Shown: positions 34,550 to 42,613 of the stretch, in pieces
Numbering within the stretch: the first letter of the stretch is position 1
Layout of the letters: every line of letters starts with the position of its first letter
Source: Sphingoaurantiacus capsulatus
GTDB taxonomy: Bacteria > Pseudomonadota > Alphaproteobacteria > Sphingomonadales > Sphingomonadaceae
Length of the DNA stretch: 64,000 nt
Direction of reading: 5' to 3'
Assembly (NCBI RefSeq): GCF_042648405.1
Contig: NZ_JBHRXV010000011.1
Coordinates: forward strand, 496,001 to 560,000
Program-made: the position numbers and the translations under genes
The notes under the pieces: model-generated
Databases searched by the model: none
The model's input: only the letters and a program-made list of their open reading frames with translations
What the model was told of the DNA's origin: nothing

Positions 34550-36118
34550 TCACCCCGATGCCCCCTGGATAACGACCTGGTAGAGCAACAGCATCGCGTA
34601 GGCGGTCACCAATCCGACCGCGAGTACGCCGAAGCCGCGCGACCACAGCCGCGCCTGCGCGCGCTGCTGATCGTTGACCACCTCCGACACCGAGCCGAGC
34701 ACGGGCACGCCGAACGCTTCCTGCAGGCGGTTGGGCGTGATGTAGGTGGCGTGGATCTGGCTGACGAGGAACGCCACCGCAATGCCCGCGAGCAGGCCGC
34801 CGATCAGCACCGAGGTGAGCAGCAGCGGACGATTCGGCGCGACCGGCTTGCGGGGGAACGCCGGCGGGTCGACGATCTGGAAGCGGACCTGGTCGGTCTT
34901 GTTCTCGACGTCGCTGCGCAGGCGGACTTCCTCGCGCGACTTCACCAGCTGGTCGTACTGGCGGCGCAGCACGTCATAGTCGCGGTTGAGCTTCGACTGC
35001 TCGGCGGCGATGCCCGGCTCCTCGACCTGGCGGAGCTGCATATCGGCAATGCTCTTCTGCAGCTGGCCCTGCCGCGCGGCGAGCGCCGCGACGCTCGACT
35101 GCTTGTCGAACAGCAGGCTGCGCAGGTTGACGTAGACCGGGTTGGCCTGTGCCGCCTGCTGGCTCTTCTCGATCGGCTCGCGCGCCGCCTCACGCTGCAG
35201 ATCGGCGATCTGGCGGCGGGCGGTCACCACGTCGGGATGCCGGTCGGTCCAGCCGCGGGCATAGGCATCCGAAATCGAGCGCTCCAGCGCTTCGATGCGA
35301 CCGCGCGCCGAGGCCGGATCGTAGCGCGTTCCCTGGAAGCCGCCGCCCATCACCATCGACGGCGCGTCGATCGTCGCCGGGGTGCCGCGGAGCTGCGACT
35401 GAAGCGCGTTCAGCGAGCTGCGCTGCTGGACGATTTCCTGGCTGACGCGGTCGAGCTCGACCTGCGCGCCCATCAGCCGCTCGGAGATGTTGCCCTGCCC
35501 CGGCAGGCGGCCAAGATATTTCTGCTCGAACTCGGCGCGGCGGCGCTCGGCGTCTTCCAGCTCGCGGGCGCGGGCGGCGAGCTGGTCCTCGAGGAAGCGG
35601 ATCGCCTGGTTGATGTTGTCACGGTCGGAGGAGATGTTCTCCTCGACGAAGATGTTGATGAGGTTCTGCACGACGCGCTGCGCCATCGTCGCATTCTGCG
35701 CGTCGCTATATTCGGAATCGTCCGACACGTAGGACAGCGTGAACAGGTCGCCGTCCTGCTCTTTCACCGTGATGTTGGCGGCAAGGTCGCTGATCAGGTC
35801 GTCGAGGTCGTTGTCGTCCTGGATGCTCTGGTCGAGACCGGTGCGGCGCACCACCTTCTCAAGGTTTGGGCGGCTGGTCAGCGTCTGGCGGACGATATCC
35901 ACCTGGCGCGCCTTGTCACCGCCCTCGATGCCGAGCTTGTCGGGGAGCAGCGAGCTCCACTTGGCGTAGATGCGGGCGTTCGATTCATACTGGTTCGGGA
36001 TCATCGCGACCGCCACCCAGCCGACGAGGCACACGGTCCACATCGCGGCGAGGCCATACCACCGCTTACGCCAGATGGCGTAGAGGATGGTCATTACCTG
36101 TTCGTAGATGTTGTTCAT
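34550..36118 (-). CDS. XrtA system polysaccharide chain-length determinant (Wzz/GumC-like)
   Basis: The 522-residue inner-membrane protein starts NNIYEQVMTILYAIWRKRWY, with a transmembrane helix near residues 22-42 (LAAMWTVCLVGWVAVAMIP) and a second near 500. Between them lies a long coiled-coil periplasmic segment (about residues 170-410) rich in Glu, Arg and Gln. PxxPxxP-type sequence near the second helix (DPPAFPRKPVAPNRPL) is typical of Wzz proteins. Partner of the adjacent kinase. Confidence 0.93.
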   Translation of the reverse strand: MNNIYEQVMTILYAIWRKRWYGLAAMWTVCLVGWVAVAMIPNQYESNARIYAKWSSLLPDKLGIEGGDKARQVDIVRQTLTSRPNLEKVVRRTGLDQSIQDDNDLDDLISDLAANITVKEQDGDLFTLSYVSDDSEYSDAQNATMAQRVVQNLINIFVEENISSDRDNINQAIRFLEDQLAARARELEDAERRRAEFEQKYLGRLPGQGNISERLMGAQVELDRVSQEIVQQRSSLNALQSQLRGTPATIDAPSMVMGGGFQGTRYDPASARGRIEALERSISDAYARGWTDRHPDVVTARRQIADLQREAAREPIEKSQQAAQANPVYVNLRSLLFDKQSSVAALAARQGQLQKSIADMQLRQVEEPGIAAEQSKLNRDYDVLRRQYDQLVKSREEVRLRSDVENKTDQVRFQIVDPPAFPRKPVAPNRPLLLTSVLIGGLLAGIAVAFLVSQIHATYITPNRLQEAFGVPVLGSVSEVVNDQQRAQARLWSRGFGVLAVGLVTAYAMLLLYQVVIQGASG

Positions 36119-36163
36119 CTGACTCGCCTCACCGGCCGGCTACTTTCGGCCCGCTGAAATCAC

Positions 36164-36805
36164 CTAGAAGAAGCTTTCCGGGATGATGATCACGTCGCCC
36201 GGCTCCAGCTTCACGTTCGCCGAGGTCTTGCCGTCCTCGATCAGGCTTTCGATCTTCACCCGATATTCGCGCTGCTGTCCCGTGGCCTTGTCGAAACGCA
36301 CCAGCCGCGCCCGGTCGCCGGCGGCAAACTCGGTCAGCCCGCCCACCGCGATCATCGCGTCGAGCAGCGTCATGTTCGCCCGGTAGGGCAACGCCGCCGG
36401 GCGGGCCGCCTGGCCGACGATGCGCACCTGCTGAGCGAAGGGTCCGTTGAACCCCGATACGATCACCGAGACGATCGGCGACTGGATATAGGTGTTCAGC
36501 GCCTTCTCGATATCGTCGGCGAGCTGCGTCGGCGTCTTGCCGGTCGCCGCGAGGTCCTCGATCAGCGGCACGGTGATGCGGCCATCAGGACGCACCTGCA
36601 CGTTGGTCGACAGCTCGGGGTTGCGCCAGACGAAGATCTGCAACTGGTCGAGCGGCCCGATCACATAAGCGGCACCGGGTCCTTCCTCGGGCGGCACGAA
36701 TGCCGCCGCCGGCAGCGCGCCGCTCGCCTTGCCGCCGCTGCCCGAGCTGCAGCCCGCGAGAAGCGCGGCGCTTGTCGCCAGCAAAAACCACCCCGTTCGA
36801 CGCAT
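36164..36805 (-). CDS. XrtA/PEP-CTERM polysaccharide export lipoprotein (Wza-like, TIGR03027-type)
   Basis: The 213-residue protein begins MRRTGWFLLATSAALLAGCSSG, a lipoprotein signal with the lipobox LAGC, and continues with a Poly_export domain (YVIGPLDQLQIFVWRNPELS, VRPDGRITVPLIEDLAATGKT) and SLBB-type repeats (VRIVGQAARPAALPYRANMTLLDAMIAVGGL). It should form the outer-membrane export pore for the polysaccharide. ATG at 36805 is chosen over a GTG at 36814 because AGGAAGGA lies 11 bases upstream of the ATG but only two from the GTG. It heads the export subset of the run. Confidence 0.92.
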   Translation of the reverse strand: MRRTGWFLLATSAALLAGCSSGSGGKASGALPAAAFVPPEEGPGAAYVIGPLDQLQIFVWRNPELSTNVQVRPDGRITVPLIEDLAATGKTPTQLADDIEKALNTYIQSPIVSVIVSGFNGPFAQQVRIVGQAARPAALPYRANMTLLDAMIAVGGLTEFAAGDRARLVRFDKATGQQREYRVKIESLIEDGKTSANVKLEPGDVIIIPESFF

Positions 36806-36891
36806 CGACCCCACCGTCCTTCCTCATGCCCCGCCCCCTGGCGGCGGAGCACTCCCTCGACCCCAGCGGGCCATCGTCATTCTAGGACCGT

Positions 36892-36907
36892 TTACCGCAT
36901 ATGGTAA
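36892..36907. promoter_or_regulatory. TTACC-N6-GGTAA dyad upstream of the export operon
   Basis: TTACC (36892-36896) and GGTAA (36903-36907) form an inverted repeat in the 121-base gap between the decarboxylase stop and the export lipoprotein start. This is the largest gap in the minus-strand run, so a promoter with a regulator site is plausible. No known motif is matched. Confidence 0.3.
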
Positions 36908-36926
36908 TCATCCTGTGAACAAACAC

Positions 36927-38144
36927 CTAGCCTACCAACATTTCTCCGGGCGGTTCATGCCCCAGGAATGCGGTAGGGCTTGCGGTTAGGCCATAGGCGC
37001 CGGCCATGAACACCGCGACAAGATCGCCCACCTGCGTCACCGGCAACGCCGCCTTCTCCGCCAGCCGGTCGAGCGGCGTGCACAGGCAGCCGACGACATT
37101 CACCGGCTCGCCCGGCAGCGCATCGAAGCGCGAAGCATTGGCCACGGGGTAGTTACGGCGGATCACAGTGCCGAAATTGCCGCTGGCGGCGAGCTGATGA
37201 TGGAGGCCGCCATCGACGATGACGAAGGTCTCGCCGTGGCTGATCTTCACGTCGACGACGCGGGTCAGATACACGCCCGCCTCCCCGACCAGATAGCGGC
37301 CGAGTTCGACGTTGAATTTGGTATCGGCGAGGACCGCCGGTCGCGCGGCGAGCTTTTCGCCCAGCGCCTTGCCGACGGTGAAGATGTCGAGTGGCATGTC
37401 GGTCGGGAAATAGGGAATGCCGAAGCCGCCGCCGATGTTGACGTGACGCGGGCGCACCGGCGCGCCTTCCGACAGCCGCGCAACGAGGTCGAGCGTCTTC
37501 GCCTGCGCCTCGATCAGCGCCTCGGCGGAGAGATTCTGCGAGCCGGCGAAGACGTGGAAGCCCTCGAAGATCGCGCCGAGCGCATCGATGCGCGCCAGCA
37601 GCGCCGGCACCCGCTCCGCATCGACGCCGAACGGCTTGGCGCCGCCGCCCATCCGCATGCCCGAGCCCTTCAGCTCAAAATCGGGGTTTACGCGCACCGC
37701 GACGCGCAGCGGCTTGCCGAGCCGCGACGCGATGCCCGCCGCGCGTTCCAGCTCGCCCGCTGACTCGAGGTTGAGAAGGATGCCCGCCTCGATCGCCGCC
37801 TCCAGCTCGCGATCACGTTTGCCGGGGCCGGCAAAACTGATCCTCGCCGGGTCGGCACCGGCGGCCAGCGCGATGCGTAGTTCACCCGCGGAGGCGACAT
37901 CGAGCCCGTTAACCTGCCCCGCCATCCAGCCAACCAGCGCCGGCATCGGATTGGCCTTCACGGCGTAATGGATATCGACCCCGGCGGGCAGCGCCGCGCG
38001 GAGATCGGCGATGCGTTTTGCGATCAATCCGCGATCATAGACGAACAGCGGCGTGTCGCCGGCCTGCTCGACCCACGCGCTGACGGGCTTACCCGCTATC
38101 GCAAGTTCACCATTCAAACTGCTGAAACCGGGCGGAATATGCAT
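36927..38144 (-). CDS. PLP-dependent decarboxylase, exosortase A system-associated
   Basis: The 405-residue enzyme is a fold-type III (alanine racemase-like) decarboxylase of the ornithine/DAP group. It has the PLP lysine in DIHYAVKANPMPALVGW (about residue 63), HVFAGSQNLSAEALIEAQ, the phosphate site NIGGGFGIPYF, and near the C-terminus VNVVGCLCTPLDRLAEKA. The subgroup is restricted to exosortase A loci; its amino-acid substrate is unknown. One base overlaps the ligase stop region, so it is coupled to the ligase gene. The product could be an amine loaded onto the carrier protein or glycan. Confidence 0.93.
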   Translation of the reverse strand: MHIPPGFSSLNGELAIAGKPVSAWVEQAGDTPLFVYDRGLIAKRIADLRAALPAGVDIHYAVKANPMPALVGWMAGQVNGLDVASAGELRIALAAGADPARISFAGPGKRDRELEAAIEAGILLNLESAGELERAAGIASRLGKPLRVAVRVNPDFELKGSGMRMGGGAKPFGVDAERVPALLARIDALGAIFEGFHVFAGSQNLSAEALIEAQAKTLDLVARLSEGAPVRPRHVNIGGGFGIPYFPTDMPLDIFTVGKALGEKLAARPAVLADTKFNVELGRYLVGEAGVYLTRVVDVKISHGETFVIVDGGLHHQLAASGNFGTVIRRNYPVANASRFDALPGEPVNVVGCLCTPLDRLAEKAALPVTQVGDLVAVFMAGAYGLTASPTAFLGHEPPGEMLVG

Positions 38145-39643
38145 CAGCCGCCATGCTCCCGGCGCAGCATGACACGGTCAAGCTTGCCGTTGGCATTGCG
38201 CGGCAGGTTGGTCAGCCAGACGATGCGCTTCGGCAGCATATAGCCGGGCACCGCCGCCGCCATCGCCCCACGCAGTGTTGCCTCAGCTTCCTCGGATGAG
38301 CGGCCGCCGGCCGGGCTGGCGATGAGCAACACCACCTGCCCCAGCCGCTCGTCGGCGACGCCCAGCGCCACGGCCTCGGCGACCGCGCCGGTGGCGTAGG
38401 CGGCTTCTTCGATCTCGGTCGGGCTGACACGGTTGCCGCTCGACTTGATCATTTCGTCGTCGCGGCCAACGAAATAGAGCAGCCCGGCGGCGTCGCGGCG
38501 CACTGTGTCGCCCGACCAGGCGGCAGTGCCGCCCAGTTTCGAGAAGGCCGGTGCCGGCCTGAACCGTTCGGCGGTGCGTGCGAGGTCGCGCCAATAGCCC
38601 TGCGCCACCAGCGGCCCGGCATGCACCAGTTCGCCGGGTTGGTCCGGGGCCGCCTCACCGCCATCGGGCGCCACCACCATCACCTCGGCATTGGGGATCG
38701 CCCCGCCGATCGATTCGGGGTGCGCGTCGGCCAGTGCCGGGTCGAGATAGGTGGAGCGGAAGGCTTCGGTGAGGCCGTACATCAGGAAGAGCTTGGCGTC
38801 GGGAAACAGCGCGCGCAACCGCCGCGTCACCGGCACCGGCATCCGCCCGCCGGTGTTGGCGAGGTAACGGAGGGTCGATCCCGCCCCTTCCGGCCACTCG
38901 ATCTCGGCGAGCTGGATCCACAGCGGCGGCACCCCGGTCAGCCCGGTGATGCCATGCCGCGCCACCGCCTTCATGACGTCACGCGGCAGCAGGTAATCGA
39001 GGAGGACCACGCGCGCGCCGGCGTGGAAACCGGTGGTGAGCTGGCTGAAGCCAGCGTCGAAGCTCAAAGGCAGCACCGACAGGATGCGGTCGTCGGCGCG
39101 GTTGCCGATGTAGCTCGCAACGCTTTCCGCCCCGACCAGCAAATTTCGGTGGGACAGCATCACGCCCTTCGGCCGACCGGTGCTGCCTGAGGTGTAGAGG
39201 ATTGCCGCCAGATCGTCTGGCCCGGCGGGCGTCAGCGGCGGGTGGCCGGTGTCGGTCGGCCAATCGTTCTCGATGACCAGCAGCGCGGTCTCACCGAGCG
39301 CCTCGGCGGCGATCAGCTGATCGGCCCGCGCCCGCTGCGTGACCAGCAGCTTCGCACCGCTGTCGGCGAGGATATGCGCGACCTGCGCCGCCTTCAGCAC
39401 CGGATTGATCGGCACCAGCACCGCGCCGGCGCGCGCCACCGCGAACATCGCCGCCACCGCTTCGATCGTCTTGCCCGAATAGACCGCCACCCGGTCGCCC
39501 GCCTCGACACCGCATGCTGCATAGGCAGCGGCGACAGCGGAAACCTGCACGTCGAGCTCCGCATAGCTCAGCTGCCGGTCGCCCTGCACCAGCCCGACGG
39601 CGTCGGGCGCGCCGCGGGTCAGCAGCTCGTCGAGGCGTTTCAC
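38144..39643 (-). CDS. AMP-forming acyl-CoA ligase, exosortase A system-associated
   Basis: The 499-residue ANL-superfamily enzyme has the AMP-binding P-loop LYTSGSTGRPKGVMLSHRN (about residues 155-175), LFLMYGLTEAFRSTYL, the FVGRDDEMIKSSGNRVSPTEIEEA hinge and the PRNANGKLDR lysine near the C-terminus. It would activate a carboxylic acid for transfer to the carrier protein encoded across the divergent promoter. A GTG start at 39643 overlaps the stop of the upstream gene by four bases (GTGA), which supports it over a longer upstream frame. Confidence 0.93.
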   Translation of the reverse strand: MKRLDELLTRGAPDAVGLVQGDRQLSYAELDVQVSAVAAAYAACGVEAGDRVAVYSGKTIEAVAAMFAVARAGAVLVPINPVLKAAQVAHILADSGAKLLVTQRARADQLIAAEALGETALLVIENDWPTDTGHPPLTPAGPDDLAAILYTSGSTGRPKGVMLSHRNLLVGAESVASYIGNRADDRILSVLPLSFDAGFSQLTTGFHAGARVVLLDYLLPRDVMKAVARHGITGLTGVPPLWIQLAEIEWPEGAGSTLRYLANTGGRMPVPVTRRLRALFPDAKLFLMYGLTEAFRSTYLDPALADAHPESIGGAIPNAEVMVVAPDGGEAAPDQPGELVHAGPLVAQGYWRDLARTAERFRPAPAFSKLGGTAAWSGDTVRRDAAGLLYFVGRDDEMIKSSGNRVSPTEIEEAAYATGAVAEAVALGVADERLGQVVLLIASPAGGRSSEEAEATLRGAMAAAVPGYMLPKRIVWLTNLPRNANGKLDRVMLRREHGG

Positions 39644-40266
39644 GCGGCCTCCGGCGTCGGAAGCAGTACCACGGGCTTTGCCCCGAACAGCCACTGCCGG
39701 CCACCGATCCGCAGCGCGGTCAGCGTATCGAGCCGTTGCGCGCCCATCCGCGCATGCGCCCGCCAAGGCCCGTCCTTGTAGTCGCTCATCCGGCTCATCG
39801 ACCAGTCGAGCCCGCGCTCGGCCAGCCACGCCGCCGTCCCGGCCCACAATACCGCGAAAGCGCGGCCGCCGCGCTCCGAAGGGAGGACGAAAAGGCCGGT
39901 GTCCCACGCGGCGCCCGGCGGCGGCACGAAGCGCACCGCGACCTCATCCTCATCGAACGGCCCATCAGTCAGCCAGGTGACCCCGAGCAGGCGGTCGTCG
40001 CGATAGGCGCCAAGGCAGGTCATGCCCTGCCCGCGCCGGAAGGCGATGGTCGCCGCCGACAGCTCCAGATCGGCAGCCGCGATCTCGGCGTCGGTCATCC
40101 CCCGCGCCTCGAATCCGCGCGGCATCGGCGGCATCCCGCTACGCGGCACGGCGATCAGCTGATAGCGGTGGAAATCGACGCCCGGCAGCGCCGCGGCGAG
40201 GCGGGCGGCGGCATAGGAAGCGAAGCCCTTCGGCCCCAGCGCCCGGTAGGTTTCCGCCCATCCCAT
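39640..40266 (-). CDS. GNAT-like acyltransferase in the exosortase locus
   Basis: The 208-residue protein starts MGWAETYRALGPKGFASYAAA. A GNAT-like acyl-CoA fold is suggested by DRLLGVTWLTDGPFDEDEVAVRF, WDTGLFVLPSERGGRAFAVLWAG (a beta-4/alpha-3-like stretch) and SRMSDYKDGPWRAHARMGAQRLDTLTALRI near the end, but the Q/R-x-x-G-x-G/A loop is not clear. It could pass an acyl group from the adjacent ligase or carrier protein onto a sugar or amine. The start at 40266 avoids a doubtful N-terminal extension. First gene of the minus-strand run. Confidence 0.75.
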   Translation of the reverse strand: MGWAETYRALGPKGFASYAAARLAAALPGVDFHRYQLIAVPRSGMPPMPRGFEARGMTDAEIAAADLELSAATIAFRRGQGMTCLGAYRDDRLLGVTWLTDGPFDEDEVAVRFVPPPGAAWDTGLFVLPSERGGRAFAVLWAGTAAWLAERGLDWSMSRMSDYKDGPWRAHARMGAQRLDTLTALRIGGRQWLFGAKPVVLLPTPEAA

Positions 40267-40300
40267 CGTCAGCCTGCCGCACCTGCGCGGTTGCGCCTTG

Positions 40301-40328
40301 TTGCCTTCCGCCGCCCTCGCACTATAAG
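40301..40328 (+). promoter_or_regulatory. predicted promoter of the acyl carrier protein gene
   Basis: TTGCCT (40301-40306) and TATAAG (40323-40328) are spaced by 16 bases and lie 40 bases before the ATG at 40368. The reverse strand of the same gap should start the long minus-strand transcript, though its boxes are not clear. Confidence 0.4.
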
Positions 40329-40367
40329 GCGCGCCTGTCAAAAAGCGCGCTGCTTCAAGGGTAAGCT

Positions 40368-40646
40368 ATGGCCAGCCAGCTCCGCCAGACCGGCGATGTC
40401 ACCGAGACGGTTCGCGCCGTCCTCGCCGACGTGCTGGCGCTGAAGCCCGCCGTCGCCGCCGGCCTTGCCCATGATACGCCGCTGTTCGGCGCATTGCCCG
40501 AACTGGATTCGATGGCGGTCGCCGGCCTGCTCACCGAGCTCGAAGATCGCCTCCACATCATCATCGATGACGACGATGTCGACGGCGAGCTGTTCGCGAC
40601 CTTCGGTTCGCTGGTCGATTTCGCCCGCGCCAAGGTCGCCGCTTGA
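40368..40646 (+). CDS. acyl carrier protein, exosortase A system-associated
   Basis: The 92-residue protein has the phosphopantetheine-carrier fold, with the attachment serine at residue 48 in ELDSMAVAGLLTELED and an acidic helix (IIIDDDDVDGELFATFGSLVDF). Its context, a ligase, a decarboxylase and two hydrolases, indicates a carrier dedicated to acyl modification rather than the fatty-acid synthase ACP. Its stop overlaps the start of hydrolase 2 by four bases (TTGA). Confidence 0.9.
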   Translation: MASQLRQTGDVTETVRAVLADVLALKPAVAAGLAHDTPLFGALPELDSMAVAGLLTELEDRLHIIIDDDDVDGELFATFGSLVDFARAKVAA

Positions 40647-41380
40647 GCGCCAGCGCTCCGAGCTTCGACTTCCGCCTCATCGACACGCCTGCCGGTTCGC
40701 TGCCCTGCATCATCCGGGGCAGCCCCGCCGACACGCCGTTGTTGATCATCCCGCCGCTGTTCGAGGAGATGAACCGGACGCGGGCGCTGCTCGCGGGCGT
40801 CGGTCGGCGGCTGGCCGAACGCGGCATCGCGAGTTGGCTGCCCGACCTGCCGGGGACCGGTGACAGCGAGTTGCCGTTCGCCGAGGCAAGCTGGGATGCT
40901 TGGCAGCAATCTCTTGAATTATTGGCGCAGAAGATTTCGGCAACACACGGAAAAGAAGTTCATATCTTCACAATCCGTGGTGGCGCCCTTCTCGGCGAGA
41001 GTATCCCCGCCCGCTCCCGCTACTGGCTGTCGCCAGTGGCCGGTGAACGGTTGCTGCGCGAGCTGCTACGCGCCCGAATGGCCGCCGATCAGGAGCGCGG
41101 GACGCCGACCAGCACCGCCGCATTGGAGGCGCAGCTTGCCACACAGCCGGTTGAACTAGCCGGCTACCCGGTATCGCTCGCCCTTGCCGCCGCATTGCGC
41201 GCCGCAGCGCTGCCCGAAGTCGCGCCCGTCCGCCGCGCCGTCGTCGGCAGCGGCGACGGCGACATCAGCCTCGACGGCCCGCCGCTGTGGCGCCACGCCG
41301 AGCCCGCCGCCGCCCCGGCGCTCGCCGAAGCCCTCGCCGACGACATTGCCGCCTGGATTGCCCGATGCGCCGGCCGCTGA
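40643..41380 (+). CDS. exosortase A system-associated hydrolase 2 (alpha/beta fold)
   Basis: The 245-residue protein has an alpha/beta-hydrolase start, LLIIPPLFEEMNRTRALLAGVGRRLAERGIASWLPDLPGTGDSE, that matches the group called hydrolase 2 in exosortase A loci (PPFxEEMNxxR). The usual GxSxG nucleophile elbow is not present; IRGGALL stands at that place, so the catalytic status is doubtful. Start is TTG at 40643, overlapping the acyl carrier protein stop, and it overlaps hydrolase 1 by 16 bases. Confidence 0.87.
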   Translation: MSASAPSFDFRLIDTPAGSLPCIIRGSPADTPLLIIPPLFEEMNRTRALLAGVGRRLAERGIASWLPDLPGTGDSELPFAEASWDAWQQSLELLAQKISATHGKEVHIFTIRGGALLGESIPARSRYWLSPVAGERLLRELLRARMAADQERGTPTSTAALEAQLATQPVELAGYPVSLALAAALRAAALPEVAPVRRAVVGSGDGDISLDGPPLWRHAEPAAAPALAEALADDIAAWIARCAGR

Positions 41381-42174
41381 CCTTCACCTGCGAGGGCGCG
41401 ACGCTCGCCGGGATGCTGCATCCGGCGGACGGCGAGACGGCGGTGCTGATCGTCCCCGGCGGCCCGCAGACCCGCGCCGGCTCGCATCGCGGCTTCGTCG
41501 ATCTCGCCGACCGGCTCGCCGCCGCCGGCTATCCGGTGCTGCGCTTCGACCGCCGCGGCCTCGGCGACAGCGATGGCGACGATCCCGGTTTTTGCGCTTC
41601 GGCGCCTGAAATCGCTACGGCCATCGCCACGATTCGTGCCGAACTTCCGCAGATAAAACAGATCATTGGCTGGGGACTTTGCGACGGCGCCTCCGCCCTC
41701 GCCCTCCACGGCGCAGCGCTCGGCCTCGACGGCCTGATCCTCGCCAACCCCTGGACCCGCGACAGCGAGTCCAGCGCCGAGCCGCCCCGCGCCACGGTCG
41801 CCGCCCGCTATCGCCAGCGCCTGACCTCGCCGCGTGAATGGCGGCGGCTGCTGACCGGCGGCATCGACCTTCGCAAGGCTATCGGCGGCCTCTTGCGCGT
41901 CGCCCGCCCGGAAGCCGCGCCCCAACTGGCTGCCGATATGGCCACCGGACTGAAAGCCTTCAACCGCCCCGCGCTCATCCTGCTCGCCGGACGCGATGCC
42001 ACCGCGCAGGCGTTCGGGGCCCTGTGGGGGAGCGTGACCTTCCAGCCGGTGCGCGAGGGCGGCGATATCGAGGTAGCAACGCTTCCTGACGCCACGCATA
42101 CATTCGTGCGCGCCGAAGACGCCGCCGCGATGGCGCAGCGCTGCCTCGCGTGGTTAGGCTCCGCAACAAACTGA
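41365..42174 (+). CDS. exosortase A system-associated hydrolase 1 (alpha/beta fold)
   Basis: The 269-residue protein shows LTFTCEGATLAGMLH, PGGPQTRAGSHRGFVDLADRLAAAGYPVLRFDRRGLGDSDGD and the nucleophile elbow GWGLCDGASAL, which has cysteine in place of serine as seen in this subgroup. A C-terminal histidine, DATHTFVR, completes a possible catalytic triad. It probably releases acyl groups from the carrier protein or polysaccharide. The start lies inside the end of hydrolase 2, so the two are translated together. Confidence 0.9.
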   Translation: MRRPLTFTCEGATLAGMLHPADGETAVLIVPGGPQTRAGSHRGFVDLADRLAAAGYPVLRFDRRGLGDSDGDDPGFCASAPEIATAIATIRAELPQIKQIIGWGLCDGASALALHGAALGLDGLILANPWTRDSESSAEPPRATVAARYRQRLTSPREWRRLLTGGIDLRKAIGGLLRVARPEAAPQLAADMATGLKAFNRPALILLAGRDATAQAFGALWGSVTFQPVREGGDIEVATLPDATHTFVRAEDAAAMAQRCLAWLGSATN

Positions 42175-42197
42175 CCCGGCACGCGTTGCTCCACGTC

Positions 42198-42215
42198 GAC
42201 TAACCTAGGTTAGTC
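42198..42215. promoter_or_regulatory. 18-bp perfect palindrome before a small gene
   Basis: GACTAACCTAGGTTAGTC is an uninterrupted 18-bp palindrome. It lies 17 bases before the ATG at 42233, next to its ribosome binding site (GGAG). Its symmetry fits a dimeric repressor operator rather than a hairpin, as there is no loop. Confidence 0.5.
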
Positions 42216-42232
42216 ATCGTGTGGAGTAGCGT

Positions 42233-42397
42233 ATGGCGGACGATGATCGTCAGGCGCTTCGGGCGCTGCTGATGGATTTCGATCGAAGCAAGCTTGCCGG
42301 CGACGGCGGGCTTGACGTGTTCCGCGCCATCCGCACCGCCGTCGCCCACGCCGAAGTCGCGCGCCGATATCCCGCATCGAGATACGAGCAAAGCTGA
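42233..42397 (+). CDS. small hypothetical protein (54 aa)
   Basis: A 54-codon frame from ATG 42233 to TGA 42397 encodes MADDDRQALRALLMDFDRSK and then an Ala/Arg-rich end (AVAHAEVARRYPASRYEQS). GGAG is placed six bases upstream and a perfect palindrome lies before it. No family is recognised and there is no signal peptide or membrane helix. The helical, charged composition would suit a small DNA-binding or regulatory protein, but this is a guess. It stands alone between hydrolase 1 and tRNA-Met. Confidence 0.5.
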   Translation: MADDDRQALRALLMDFDRSKLAGDGGLDVFRAIRTAVAHAEVARRYPASRYEQS

Positions 42398-42408
42398 CAA
42401 GGATGGAA

Positions 42409-42485
42409 TGGTAGCAGCGGGCAGATTTGAACTGCCGACCTCCGGGTTATGAATCCGGCGCTCTCACCAACTGAGCTACGCTGCC
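42409..42485 (-). tRNA. tRNA-Met (CAT), elongator
   Basis: Read on the minus strand the full cloverleaf is visible: acceptor GGCAGCG pairing with CGCTGCT (G1-U72), D arm GCTC...GAGC, anticodon CAT (42449-42451) in the loop TTCATAA, T arm GGCAG-TTCAAAT-CTGCC, and an encoded CCA (42409-42411). D-arm sequence and G1-U72 fit elongator rather than initiator tRNA-Met. The last anticodon-stem pair is an A-C mismatch. Confidence 0.93.
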
Positions 42486-42507
42486 ACGGGCCGCTTCGGG
42501 CGCGGCG

Positions 42508-42537
42508 GATATAGGCGCGAGCTATTGTCCGGGTCAA
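42508..42537 (-). promoter_or_regulatory. promoter of tRNA-Met
   Basis: On the minus strand TTGACC (42532-42537) and TATATC (42508-42513) are 18 bases apart. Transcription would begin near 42500, about 15 bases before the tRNA 5' end at 42485. Confidence 0.65.
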
Positions 42538-42613
42538 TGCCCCGTCCTAATGAGCGCGCAAGCTGTGTTTTCCATCATAAGTGACGGTGCCCCACGATGA
42601 AAGGCGATGTCCG

